12,074 nucleotides of DNA from Thermodesulfovibrionales bacterium (GTDB lineage Bacteria > Nitrospirota > Thermodesulfovibrionia > Thermodesulfovibrionales > SM23-35). Shown one piece after another: positions 1 through 7,071 of this stretch. Below the pieces are notes generated by a model. That model was not told where the DNA came from. It did not search any database and was given only the letters and a program-made list of their open reading frames with translations. The position numbers were made by a program, and so were the translations under genes. The DNA lies in the NCBI GenBank assembly GCA_022865525.1, contig JALHSV010000292.1:1-12074 (forward strand). Reading direction: 5' to 3'. How positions within the stretch are numbered: position 1 is the first letter of the stretch; each line of letters begins with the position of its first letter.

Positions 1-6
1 GGGCAC

Positions 7-32
7 AAAAAACAGTAACAGAATGGTTACTG
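7..32 (-). terminator. Intrinsic terminator of the pcrA-gatC-panD operon
   Basis: Read on the minus strand there is a perfect 7-bp stem, CAGTAAC / GTTACTG, with a 6-base loop, followed directly by six T (plus-strand A7-A12). There is no T-run on the plus-strand side, so it acts on leftward transcripts only. It lies about 90 bases past the panD stop, and nothing coding is seen in between, so it most likely ends the pcrA-gatC-panD transcript. Confidence 0.82.
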
Positions 33-121
33 AAATAATCTAATGAAGATTTTGCATTTTGGGAAGGAAAGATAGGAAAAATCAAATGAATTTTTAGCGT
101 GACAATTTGCCGGTCAGAATA

Positions 122-472
122 CTATAGAACAGTGAGGATTTTGTTGTTTTCGTCGAGGCGGACGATTTTGGGCTTGAAGCCTTTCAGTTTGTTATCTTCA
201 ACATAACTGTAACAGAAGATGATGATTTTATCTCCGACAACGCCTTTTCTCGCTGTGGGGCCGTTCAGGCAGATCTCGCCTTTCTTACCCGGTATCACAT
301 ACGTCTCGAACCGTTCTCCATTATTCAGGTTGCTGATCATCACCTGTTCATATGGGAGTATTCCGGCCTTTTTGACTATGGCTTCATCTATGGTAATACT
401 GCCCTCGTAAGAAAGATTCGATTCAGTAACCGTAGCAATATGGATCTTTGCCCTGAGTATACAGCGTAACAT
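122..472 (-). CDS. panD: Aspartate 1-decarboxylase proenzyme
   Basis: Makes beta-alanine from L-aspartate for pantothenate and coenzyme A synthesis in the cytoplasm. The 116-residue length is normal for the family. The pyruvoyl self-cleavage site is present as Gly24-Ser25, in the context YEGSITID, so Ser25 should become the pyruvoyl cofactor. The family's active-site residues Lys9, Arg54, Thr57 and Tyr58 (RFETY) are all there, as is the ICLNGPTAR segment near residues 67-75. The ATG is preceded by GGAG in a purine-rich stretch about 9 bases upstream. It follows gatC by 19 bases and is the last gene before the terminator at 7-32. No other pantothenate gene is visible. The assignment is secure. 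Confidence 0.97.
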   Translation of the reverse strand: MLRCILRAKIHIATVTESNLSYEGSITIDEAIVKKAGILPYEQVMISNLNNGERFETYVIPGKKGEICLNGPTARKGVVGDKIIIFCYSYVEDNKLKGFKPKIVRLDENNKILTVL

Positions 473-491
473 GATCTTCTTCTCCGACCTG

Positions 492-779
492 TTATTCTAT
501 TATTTTCGGTACCCGGTAGAATTTTTCAGTATGTACCGGGGCATTCAAGAGAGCGTCATCCCTTGGGATTGACGGCCTTGGCAGATCATCCCTCATAACA
601 TTATGCAAAGACAGGACATGGGATGTAGGCTGAACAGTCTTCGTGTCGAGCTCATTCAGTTTTTCCATGTAATCAAGAATTTTGCTGAGCTGCGAACCGA
701 ACATTTCCTTCTCTTCTTCCGAAAGGGAGAGCCTGGCTAAGAGCGCAATATGTTCAATCTCATCTTTGATTATTTTCAT
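492..779 (-). CDS. gatC: Asp-tRNA(Asn)/Glu-tRNA(Gln) amidotransferase subunit C
   Basis: Small stabilising subunit of the GatCAB complex, which turns mischarged Glu-tRNA(Gln) and/or Asp-tRNA(Asn) into Gln-tRNA and Asn-tRNA. The 95-residue length is typical. The N-terminal helix IEHIALLARLSLSEEE, the central stretch ILDYMEKLNELDT, the TSHV motif near residues 52-55 and the C-terminal RDD...A....FYRVPKII signature match the family well. It lies 9 bases after the pcrA stop and 19 bases before panD. A strong Shine-Dalgarno is not obvious, so translation may be coupled to pcrA. Unusually, gatA and gatB do not follow: panD and a terminator do, so the catalytic subunits must be elsewhere. Confidence 0.95.
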   Translation of the reverse strand: MKIIKDEIEHIALLARLSLSEEEKEMFGSQLSKILDYMEKLNELDTKTVQPTSHVLSLHNVMRDDLPRPSIPRDDALLNAPVHTEKFYRVPKIIE

Positions 780-788
780 GGTGATGAG

Positions 789-2882
789 CTACATTTTCTC
801 AAGGTTTGCAAATCTGACAGCAAGTCTCTTTACGCCAAAATTGGGAAAGTTAACCATCACTTTCTGATCGTCTCCGTCTCCGTAACAGTCACGAACAACT
901 CCTATGCCCCAGGCCGCGTGTTTCACCCTGCATCCTGCATTATAAAATGAGAAGCCGTCCCTGAGATGACCGTCTTTCTTCACATGCGTTACCTTTACTG
1001 CGGGGTGTCCGCTTATCTTGTCAATCCAGTGGCACCATTCCCTGGGGATGTCTCTCAGAAACCGCGAAGGTTCCTGGTCCTGGAATTTCGCATACAATCT
1101 CCTCTTGGTGGCTCCGGTCAGCCATAAAACATCCTTAGCACGGGTCATTCCGACATAGAAGAGTCTGCGCTCCTCGGCAATCTCCTCCTCGTTCTTCATT
1201 GCCTTGAAGTAGGGGAGAACTCCCTCCTCAATCCCGATAATAAAAACAACCGGGAATTCGAGACCCTTTGCATTATGCAATGTCATGAGAGAAATACACT
1301 CTTCGCCGCATGTATCATCAAAGCTGGTTATCAGAGATACCCGGTCAAGAAACTCCTTGATGTCCATGCCCCCTGCCGAAGAAATAAGCTCTTCAATATT
1401 CTTTACCCGCTCTTCATCGAGAACCTCTGCATAACCGGATTTCTCGTACATAGTCCTCACCATATCGGCTGCGGATTTATACTTTGCAGAAGAGACCCGT
1501 TCGATCATCTTGATAAAATCGGCAAGCTTTGCCTTAACTGCCTGGGTGAAATGATCTCCGCGAAGGTTTGTTTTCACCGTATCAAACAGGGACAGGGATT
1601 TTTTCTTTGCATCCTGTTCTATTCTGTTCAGGATTGCTGCCCCGATTCCCCGTGGAGGAGTATTGATAATTCTCCTGAAACTCACATTGTCCCCTCTGTT
1701 GAAGGCGACACGCATATAAGCGATAATATCTTTGATTTCCTTCCTCCGATAAAAGCTGATACCGCCGAGAATACGGTAGGGGATCCCCTCATCACGCATG
1801 GCGTCTTCGAGAGCCCTTGATTGCAGGTTGACACGGTACAATACTGCAAAATCCCGGTAATTGTAAGCCCCTTTCAGGTAGTATTCCTTAATTGCCTTGG
1901 CAGTACATCTGGCTTCATCTTCATACGTCCTGAACCAGCAAAAATGTACCTTTTCCCCCGAGCCTCTCTCTGTCCAGAGCTTTTTGGATTGCCTCCGGAG
2001 GTTCCGTGAAATAACTGCACCCGATACGTTCAGGATATGCTGCGTTGAACGATAGTTCTGCTCCAGTTTGATCAGTTTTGCACCGGGAAAGTCATGTTCG
2101 AAATTCAGGATGTTGCTTACATTGGCACCTCGAAACTTGTAGATACTCTGGTCATCGTCGCCTACAACGCAGATATTTTTGTGAGAGGATGCAAGGAGTT
2201 TCAGCAGATAATACTGCGCAAAGTTCGTATCCTGAAACTCATCGACAAGAATATATGAGAGCTTCTGCTGATATCTCCCGAGAATTTTTGGGTTATCAGT
2301 AAACAGTTTCACCGTCAGCATAATAAGGTCATCAAAATCAAGCGCGTTGCTCCGGTTCAGTTCATCCTGATACCTTACATATACCTTCGCAAGTTTCTCA
2401 TCAAAACCGAATCCGTCTCCTGAAGCGAGAAATTTCTCAGGGCCGATCAGGGAAGACTTTAAAAAGCTGATACGTGAAACAATTCCCTTAGCGAGGGCTT
2501 CATAAATCTTGAATTCTTTCAGAATATGCCGTATGAGGGTACACTGGTCATCCTCATCATAGATCGAAAAATTATTCGCATATCCAAGCGCCGGGATCTC
2601 CCTGCGGAGTATTCTGCTGCATTGTGAATGAAAGGTACCGATCCATGCACCGTTCAGATCTTTATCCAGGAGACTCCGGATACGATCCTTCATCTCATTG
2701 GCTGCCTTGTTGGTAAAAGTCACGGTAAAGATTGAATCCGTAGGGATCTTCTTCACCTTGTTCAGATATGAGAACTTGTGAGCAATAACCCGCGTTTTAC
2801 CGCTCCCCGCACCTGCAAACACAAGCAAAGGGCTGCTGATATACATAAGGGCTTCTTTTTGCTGGGGATTCAGGTCATGCAT
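789..2882 (-). CDS. pcrA: UvrD/PcrA-type superfamily 1A DNA helicase
   Basis: ATP-driven 3'-5' DNA helicase of the Rep/UvrD/PcrA group, acting in repair, replication restart or clearing of bound proteins. On this start it has 697 residues. Visible motifs in order: Q-motif LNPQQKEA (about 4-11), Walker A AGAGSGKT (23-30), TFHS (about 83), Walker B DEFQD (214-218), motif III GDDDQSIYKFRGA (241-253), motif IV QNYRS (275-279), motif V TLHNAKGLEF (about 534-543) and motif VI RRLFYVGMTRA (about 572-582). The tail (about 651-697, VKHAAWGIGVV...VNFPNFGVKRL) resembles the PcrA/UvrD Tudor-like domain. I chose the ATG at 2880-2882 because AAAGGAG stands 6 bases upstream; the in-frame ATG at 2906 would add eight residues, has no Shine-Dalgarno and abuts an operator-like repeat. 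PcrA and UvrD cannot be separated by sequence alone. Confidence 0.95.
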   Translation of the reverse strand: MHDLNPQQKEALMYISSPLLVFAGAGSGKTRVIAHKFSYLNKVKKIPTDSIFTVTFTNKAANEMKDRIRSLLDKDLNGAWIGTFHSQCSRILRREIPALGYANNFSIYDEDDQCTLIRHILKEFKIYEALAKGIVSRISFLKSSLIGPEKFLASGDGFGFDEKLAKVYVRYQDELNRSNALDFDDLIMLTVKLFTDNPKILGRYQQKLSYILVDEFQDTNFAQYYLLKLLASSHKNICVVGDDDQSIYKFRGANVSNILNFEHDFPGAKLIKLEQNYRSTQHILNVSGAVISRNLRRQSKKLWTERGSGEKVHFCWFRTYEDEARCTAKAIKEYYLKGAYNYRDFAVLYRVNLQSRALEDAMRDEGIPYRILGGISFYRRKEIKDIIAYMRVAFNRGDNVSFRRIINTPPRGIGAAILNRIEQDAKKKSLSLFDTVKTNLRGDHFTQAVKAKLADFIKMIERVSSAKYKSAADMVRTMYEKSGYAEVLDEERVKNIEELISSAGGMDIKEFLDRVSLITSFDDTCGEECISLMTLHNAKGLEFPVVFIIGIEEGVLPYFKAMKNEEEIAEERRLFYVGMTRAKDVLWLTGATKRRLYAKFQDQEPSRFLRDIPREWCHWIDKISGHPAVKVTHVKKDGHLRDGFSFYNAGCRVKHAAWGIGVVRDCYGDGDDQKVMVNFPNFGVKRLAVRFANLEKM

Positions 2883-2906
2883 GAGTATCTCCTTTGATGT
2901 TTTCAT

Positions 2907-2926
2907 GTTAACAGATTTGTGTTAAC
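2907..2926. promoter_or_regulatory. Operator-like inverted repeat before pcrA
   Basis: A perfect 7-bp inverted repeat, GTTAACA-N6-TGTTAAC. It lies between the likely pcrA promoter and the Shine-Dalgarno of the chosen start and would cover the expected transcription start. That is the usual place for a repressor site. The binding protein is unknown; related helicase genes are SOS-controlled in some bacteria, but I cannot assign this motif to LexA. Confidence 0.45.
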
Positions 2927-2928
2927 GA

Positions 2929-2956
2929 AATCTATAACACTGCCGGTGTTCAGCAA
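2929..2956 (-). promoter_or_regulatory. Candidate sigma-70-type promoter of pcrA-gatC-panD
   Basis: On the minus strand TTGCTG (plus 2951-2956) and TAGATT (plus 2929-2934) are separated by 16 bases, each a fair match to the -35 and -10 consensus. The predicted start falls near 2922, inside the inverted repeat at 2907-2926. It lies in the gap between glmS and pcrA (2883-3022), where I see no gene and no convincing glmS terminator. Confidence 0.45.
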
Positions 2957-3022
2957 TTTCCTGAGCGTTTCTCTTTCGTCACCCATACTATTCGGGAAAT
3001 TCCAAAAGCCTTTGCCCTAAGA

Positions 3023-4849
3023 TTATTCAACAGTAACACTCTTTGCAAGATTCCGTGGCTGATCCACATCACATCCCCTGAAGACGCCGATATGATATGC
3101 AAGTAACTGAGCAGGCACAGCCATTAATAATGCCGTAAGATACTGGTTAGACGGCGGAACAGATATGCACCTGTCAGAAAATGTGCAGACCTGATCGTCA
3201 ATTCGGTCTGTGATGGTGATAATCTTCCCCCCCCTGCTTTTCACCTCCTGGATGTTTGAAGAGATCTTTTCATGGAGGATATCATGCGGTGCAAAAACAA
3301 CAACCGGGAGTTCCTCGTCGATCAATGCTATCGGGCCATGTTTCATCTCCCCTGCAGGATATCCTTCTGCATGGATATATGAGATCTCTTTCAATTTGAG
3401 CGCACCTTCGAGTGCAACCGGATAGCAGAGACCCCTTCCGAGATAGAGAAAATCCGATGCTTTGCAATAATCCTTTGCGATTATTCTTATCATTTCATCC
3501 AAACCTAACGTCTCCTCGACTTTCCCGGGGATTGTCAGGAGTTCCTCCACGAAATCCCTTGATGCATCCTCCGAGAGTGTACCCCGTATTTTGCCGACAC
3601 CAATAGTAAAGAGGCAAAGTGCAATAATTTGGGTTGTAAAGGCTTTGGTGGAGGCAACGCCGATTTCGGGACCTGAATGCGTATAAAACACCGCATCAGC
3701 CTCCCGTGAAGACGTGCTCCCAACAACATTGCAGATGCTGAGTACGAATGCGCCGAGCTTTTTAGCCTCCCGTTGGGCCGCAAGGGTATCGGCTGTTTCC
3801 CCGGATTGTGTGATGATGATCATGAGGTCACCCGGCCCGATGAGCGGGCGCCGATAGCGGAATTCTGATGCAATGTCAACCTCAACAGGGATTCTTGCAA
3901 CACGTTCTATCATGTATTTCCCGATAAGTGCTGCGTGGAATGACGTGCCGCAGGCAACAATGAAGATTTTCTGAAAACGGTTTATCATGTCTTCATTGAG
4001 ACCAAATTCCTCCATATAAACGTCCCCTCGTTCAGCGTTCAACCTCCCTCTCAAGGTATCGGCAATCGCCCTTGGCTGTTCATAGATTTCTTTTAACATG
4101 AAATGCTTGAACCCGCCTTTTTCAGCCATTGACGGGCTCCATGAGACCGTCTGTATCTCCTTCTTGAGAGGAGACCCGTCGCTTCCGAAAACACTGACTC
4201 CCTGATTGGTAAGGACTGCCATTTCCCCGTCATTCAGAAATATGACATCTCTTGAATAATTCAGAAACGCGGGAATGTCAGAGGCGATAAAAAATTCTCC
4301 ATTGCCCACTCCAACAACAAGAGGACTGTCTTTTCTGACCCCAACAATTTTGCCGGGATCTTCTTCCTTAATAACAGCAATGGCGTATGATCCCTTAACC
4401 TCTTTCAGTGCCTCCCTTACCGCATCTTCAAGAGGATACCTCCGTGCATAATTCTCAATCAGATGGCAGAGAACCTCGGTATCCGTCTCCGACGTGAACG
4501 TATATCCTTTTCCCAGCAACATTTTCTTAAGGGATAAATAATTTTCTATGATCCCGTTATGCACCAGAACAATACCATTCGACCGGTGAGGATGGGCATT
4601 TTCCTCGGAAGGCCTGCCATGCGTTGCCCATCTCGTGTGTCCTATTGTCGTATGGCTGAAGGGATTTTCTGATTCGAGGAGTGAAGCAAGTTCCTGTATC
4701 TTGCCCGAACATCTCCTCACCTCAATGCCCCGTTCTGCGAAAAACGCTACCCCCGCAGAATCGTATCCCCGGTATTCGAGACGTTTCAGTCCATCAAGGA
4801 CTACCGGTATTGCATTCCTGCTGCCAATATAGCCGATTATCCCGCACAT
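3023..4849 (-). CDS. glmS: Glutamine-fructose-6-phosphate aminotransferase (isomerising)
   Basis: First committed step of amino-sugar synthesis: fructose-6-phosphate plus glutamine gives glucosamine-6-phosphate plus glutamate, in the cytoplasm. At 608 residues it is the usual full length. The N-terminal class II glutaminase domain begins Met-Cys2-Gly-Ile, with Cys2 as nucleophile, and contains HTRWATHG (about 71-78) and HNGIIENY (about 97-104). Two SIS sugar-isomerase domains follow: the first has ACGTS and TQSGET, the second LGRGLCYPVALEGALKLKE and HGPIAL. The C-terminal DQPRNLAKSVTVE is the family signature. The ATG is fixed by the need for Cys2; its Shine-Dalgarno is weak (only AGG close to the ATG). 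It lies 125 bases after glmU across a repeat-bearing gap and may be read through from yebC-DUF502-glmU. No glmS ribozyme is recognisable upstream. Confidence 0.98.
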   Translation of the reverse strand: MCGIIGYIGSRNAIPVVLDGLKRLEYRGYDSAGVAFFAERGIEVRRCSGKIQELASLLESENPFSHTTIGHTRWATHGRPSEENAHPHRSNGIVLVHNGIIENYLSLKKMLLGKGYTFTSETDTEVLCHLIENYARRYPLEDAVREALKEVKGSYAIAVIKEEDPGKIVGVRKDSPLVVGVGNGEFFIASDIPAFLNYSRDVIFLNDGEMAVLTNQGVSVFGSDGSPLKKEIQTVSWSPSMAEKGGFKHFMLKEIYEQPRAIADTLRGRLNAERGDVYMEEFGLNEDMINRFQKIFIVACGTSFHAALIGKYMIERVARIPVEVDIASEFRYRRPLIGPGDLMIIITQSGETADTLAAQREAKKLGAFVLSICNVVGSTSSREADAVFYTHSGPEIGVASTKAFTTQIIALCLFTIGVGKIRGTLSEDASRDFVEELLTIPGKVEETLGLDEMIRIIAKDYCKASDFLYLGRGLCYPVALEGALKLKEISYIHAEGYPAGEMKHGPIALIDEELPVVVFAPHDILHEKISSNIQEVKSRGGKIITITDRIDDQVCTFSDRCISVPPSNQYLTALLMAVPAQLLAYHIGVFRGCDVDQPRNLAKSVTVE

Positions 4850-4861
4850 ACCTGAAACCTG

Positions 4862-4889
4862 CAGACAGTAGACAGTAGATAGTAGACAG
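4862..4889. repeat. Heptanucleotide tandem repeat, 4 x TAGACAG
   Basis: Four uninterrupted 7-bp units: CAGACAG, TAGACAG, TAGATAG and TAGACAG. It lies 12 bases before the glmS start codon, so it makes up most of the glmS leader. The same family, in the opposite orientation, occurs at 5022-5086 in the 3' end of glmU. Repeat number may vary between strains and alter glmS expression. Confidence 0.85.
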
Positions 4890-4974
4890 GTGAAATTGAC
4901 CTAAATCCATTTCCCTTAATGCCATCTGTTATTCTCATGTCCACCAATTTTGTCTTCACCTTTAATTTATATCC

Positions 4975-6453
4975 TTAATCCTTATCTTTATGCCTTGTCT
5001 TTGTTTTTCTCTTTTCCTGCCTACTGTCTGCTACATACTGTCTACTACCTCTTTGCTGTTTACTGTCTACTACATACTGTCTACTTTTTTTTCTCCTCAG
5101 TGTCCAGTTTTCAATATTTGTCTGTTCGACCCTGCTCAGCGCGAGGGCGTTTGCAGGAACATCCTTTGTTATTGTGGAACCAGCACCGACGATGGACCCC
5201 TGGCCAATCGTAACCGGGGCAATAAGTTGTGAATCACTTCCTATGAAAACATTGTTCTCTATGGACGTAATATGTTTTTTAAATCCGTCATAATTACAGA
5301 TGATGGTGCCTGCCCCGATATTCACACCCTTCCCTATCTTTGCATCTCCGAGATATGACAAGTGCGAAGCCTTTGTATCCGGACCAATCATTGCATTCTT
5401 GACCTCAACAAAATTCCCTATCTTTGCATTCTCGCCGATTGTGCAACCGGGTCGTATGTGAGCAAAAGGGCCAACTGATGCTTTCTTTTTGACAATCGAC
5501 TTTTCTATAAGTGTTGAATCCTTGATCGTTGCATCATCCTCTATTATGCTATCCAGAATTCTTACATTCGGGAAGATTGCACACCTCCTGCCGATCTTCG
5601 TAGCCCCTTCGATATGCACATTCGGATAGATAATCGTTCCCTGTCCGATAAGACTGTTTGCAGAAATAAATACCGAGCCGGCATCGATGAAGGTAACCCC
5701 ATGATCACACCATTTCCCTATAATCCTGAATTTCATCAGAGATCCTGCTTTATCAAGATCTTGCCGAGTATTTACCCCTATGAATTCGTCTTCAGAGCCT
5801 ATACAGAAAGCATCTATCGCCATGCCTTTATCTCTGGCAATATGCACAATATCGGTCAGATAATATTCTCCCGTTGCCTTATTCATTTTTATCTCTTTGA
5901 GAAGGCGCAAAGCTTTCGACTCGATCGCATAGACACCACTGTTTACCTCGCGGACCTCGCTTTGCGTTGCTGTTGCATCCCTGTTTTCCACGATTGACAT
6001 GACATTTCCCTGCTTGTCTCTCATGATCCTCCCATACGAACCAGGGTCGGCGGCAATAAATGAAAGGAGGGAGAGGACATGTTTTTTCCTCCTGTGCTGT
6101 GTCAGAAATTTTCTGATTGTTTTCTCAGTTATCAATGGGGTATCACCATTGACAACAACCGCAGTGCCGTGAAAGTTCTTTAGATATGGTACAGCCTGTA
6201 AAAGTGCATCCCCCGTCCCCTTTGGTTCTCTCTGTTCGACATAGGACAGTGTGCCTGGGTTCTGCATGGAAGCCCTGATGAGACCGGCATGTTTTCCGAT
6301 GACAGCAATGATTTTTTCCGGTTTTAACTTTTGCAGCGTATCGACAACATACTGCAGCATAGGTGCACCATGCAGTGTATGGAGAACCTTGGGCAGGGAT
6401 GAATTCATCCGTTTTCCGAGACCGGCGGCCAAAACAATGCCGGCCAGGTTCAC
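4975..6453 (-). CDS. glmU: Bifunctional GlcNAc-1-P uridyltransferase / GlcN-1-P acetyltransferase
   Basis: Makes UDP-GlcNAc in two steps: acetylation of GlcN-1-P with acetyl-CoA, then uridylyl transfer. The pyrophosphorylase domain (about 1-230) has LAAGLGKRM...PKVLH at 8-25, the metal-binding Asp104 in NGD and Asn228 in GVNTRQDL. A left-handed beta-helix domain follows (about 250-445), with the acetyltransferase His364 in KASHLSYLGDA and NIGAGTIICNYDG at 378-390. The start is GTG; its first bases overlap the stop of the upstream DUF502 gene (GTGA) and GAGGTG lies just upstream, so translation is probably coupled. Normal GlmU proteins end soon after the TNIENW region (445-450). Here about 37 extra residues follow, including two 13-residue repeats (SRQYVVDSKQQRG, SRQYVADSRQEKR) encoded by the DNA repeat at 5022-5086, then a charged Lys-rich end. 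Confidence 0.97.
   Translation of the reverse strand: MNLAGIVLAAGLGKRMNSSLPKVLHTLHGAPMLQYVVDTLQKLKPEKIIAVIGKHAGLIRASMQNPGTLSYVEQREPKGTGDALLQAVPYLKNFHGTAVVVNGDTPLITEKTIRKFLTQHRRKKHVLSLLSFIAADPGSYGRIMRDKQGNVMSIVENRDATATQSEVREVNSGVYAIESKALRLLKEIKMNKATGEYYLTDIVHIARDKGMAIDAFCIGSEDEFIGVNTRQDLDKAGSLMKFRIIGKWCDHGVTFIDAGSVFISANSLIGQGTIIYPNVHIEGATKIGRRCAIFPNVRILDSIIEDDATIKDSTLIEKSIVKKKASVGPFAHIRPGCTIGENAKIGNFVEVKNAMIGPDTKASHLSYLGDAKIGKGVNIGAGTIICNYDGFKKHITSIENNVFIGSDSQLIAPVTIGQGSIVGAGSTITKDVPANALALSRVEQTNIENWTLRRKKSRQYVVDSKQQRGSRQYVADSRQEKRKTKTRHKDKD
5022..5086. repeat. Imperfect 39-bp repeat of the TACTGTC/GACAGTA family inside glmU
   Basis: Two 26-base copies begin at 5022 and 5061, differing at two bases (5031/5070 region and the last base). 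The 39-bp period equals 13 codons, so it keeps frame and encodes the duplicated C-terminal segment of GlmU. It is the inverse complement of the repeat family at 4862-4889: 5063-5081 pairs with 4871-4889 at 17 of 19 positions. Confidence 0.85.
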
Positions 6454-7070
6454 CCTTTCACCTCGGATATCTTCGACGGTGTTGCAATCCCGCCTGAGAG
6501 GATAATCTTGATCCCGTCTTCTATCGGGATATCGGTGAAAAAGATATGTTCATCACGGAAAAGAGCTATGTCGCCGAAGTATATGAGGTTTGTGGGGATA
6601 TACACTGCCTTCAGATTCGTCTCCTCTTGATCCTGTAAGGTTCTCATAACACACTCTTTCGTAAGAAATCCGTATGCATAGACATGAGGTCTCGGGTATT
6701 CAACAATGACAAATTTCTTAAATGACGACACTTTACTTTCAGGAGAAAAGGCGTCGACAAGCTGTTTCACTGACATATATATCCCTTTTAAGACCGGAAT
6801 TTTGAGTATCAGATGTTCAAAGGATTCGATAATCTTCCTGCCGAAAACGTTTGTTGATATGATGCCGACGATGAATATGAGGACGACAGTCGAGATGAAA
6901 CCGAGGCCGTGCACGTGATAACCAAGAATTTTGTAATAAAGAGGTTCCAGGAAACCATCAAGAAACTTGAAAAGCCACCAGATGACGAGAAAGGTGATAA
7001 TAGCCGGTATTGATATGAGGAGACCGGCAATAAACCTCCTCTTGAAGGTTGCCCGGATGGAAATTTTCAT
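6450..7070 (-). CDS. DUF502 family inner-membrane protein
   Basis: A 206-residue membrane protein of unknown function. Two hydrophobic segments are visible, about residues 13-36 (FIAGLLISIPAIITF...) and 56-74 (LGFISTVVLIFIVGII), followed by a soluble domain of about 130 residues. The N-terminal pattern of basic residues then GLL-x-IP-x-x-ITF, the IPVLKGIY motif (91-98), the VYIPTN motif (157-162) and the IEDGIKIILSGG ending match DUF502. I chose the ATG at 7068-7070, one base past the yebC stop, because the protein then starts as family members do; an in-frame TTG at 7091 would add seven residues inside yebC. Its stop overlaps the glmU GTG start. Tight packing with glmU suggests an envelope role, but that is inference. 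Confidence 0.88.
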   Translation of the reverse strand: MKISIRATFKRRFIAGLLISIPAIITFLVIWWLFKFLDGFLEPLYYKILGYHVHGLGFISTVVLIFIVGIISTNVFGRKIIESFEHLILKIPVLKGIYMSVKQLVDAFSPESKVSSFKKFVIVEYPRPHVYAYGFLTKECVMRTLQDQEETNLKAVYIPTNLIYFGDIALFRDEHIFFTDIPIEDGIKIILSGGIATPSKISEVKG

Positions 7071-7071
7071 A

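Noticed and set aside
1275..1820. Long plus-strand reading frame of 181 codons opposite pcrA
   Set aside because: It is antisense to the conserved helicase motifs, its product has no recognisable domain and is rich in Cys/His/Pro in a way typical of antisense frames.
2914..3022. Terminator for glmS between glmS and pcrA
   Set aside because: I looked for a stem followed by T on the minus strand and found only weak, imperfect pairings without a T-run.
4850..4974. glmS ribozyme or other riboswitch upstream of glmS
   Set aside because: The gap is only 125 bases, mostly repeat and AT-rich sequence, and I find no AGCGCC-type ribozyme core or nested pseudoknot arms.
4862..5086. CRISPR array
   Set aside because: The repeats are 7-bp tandem units and a 39-bp in-frame duplication, with no constant-length unique spacers and no cas genes.
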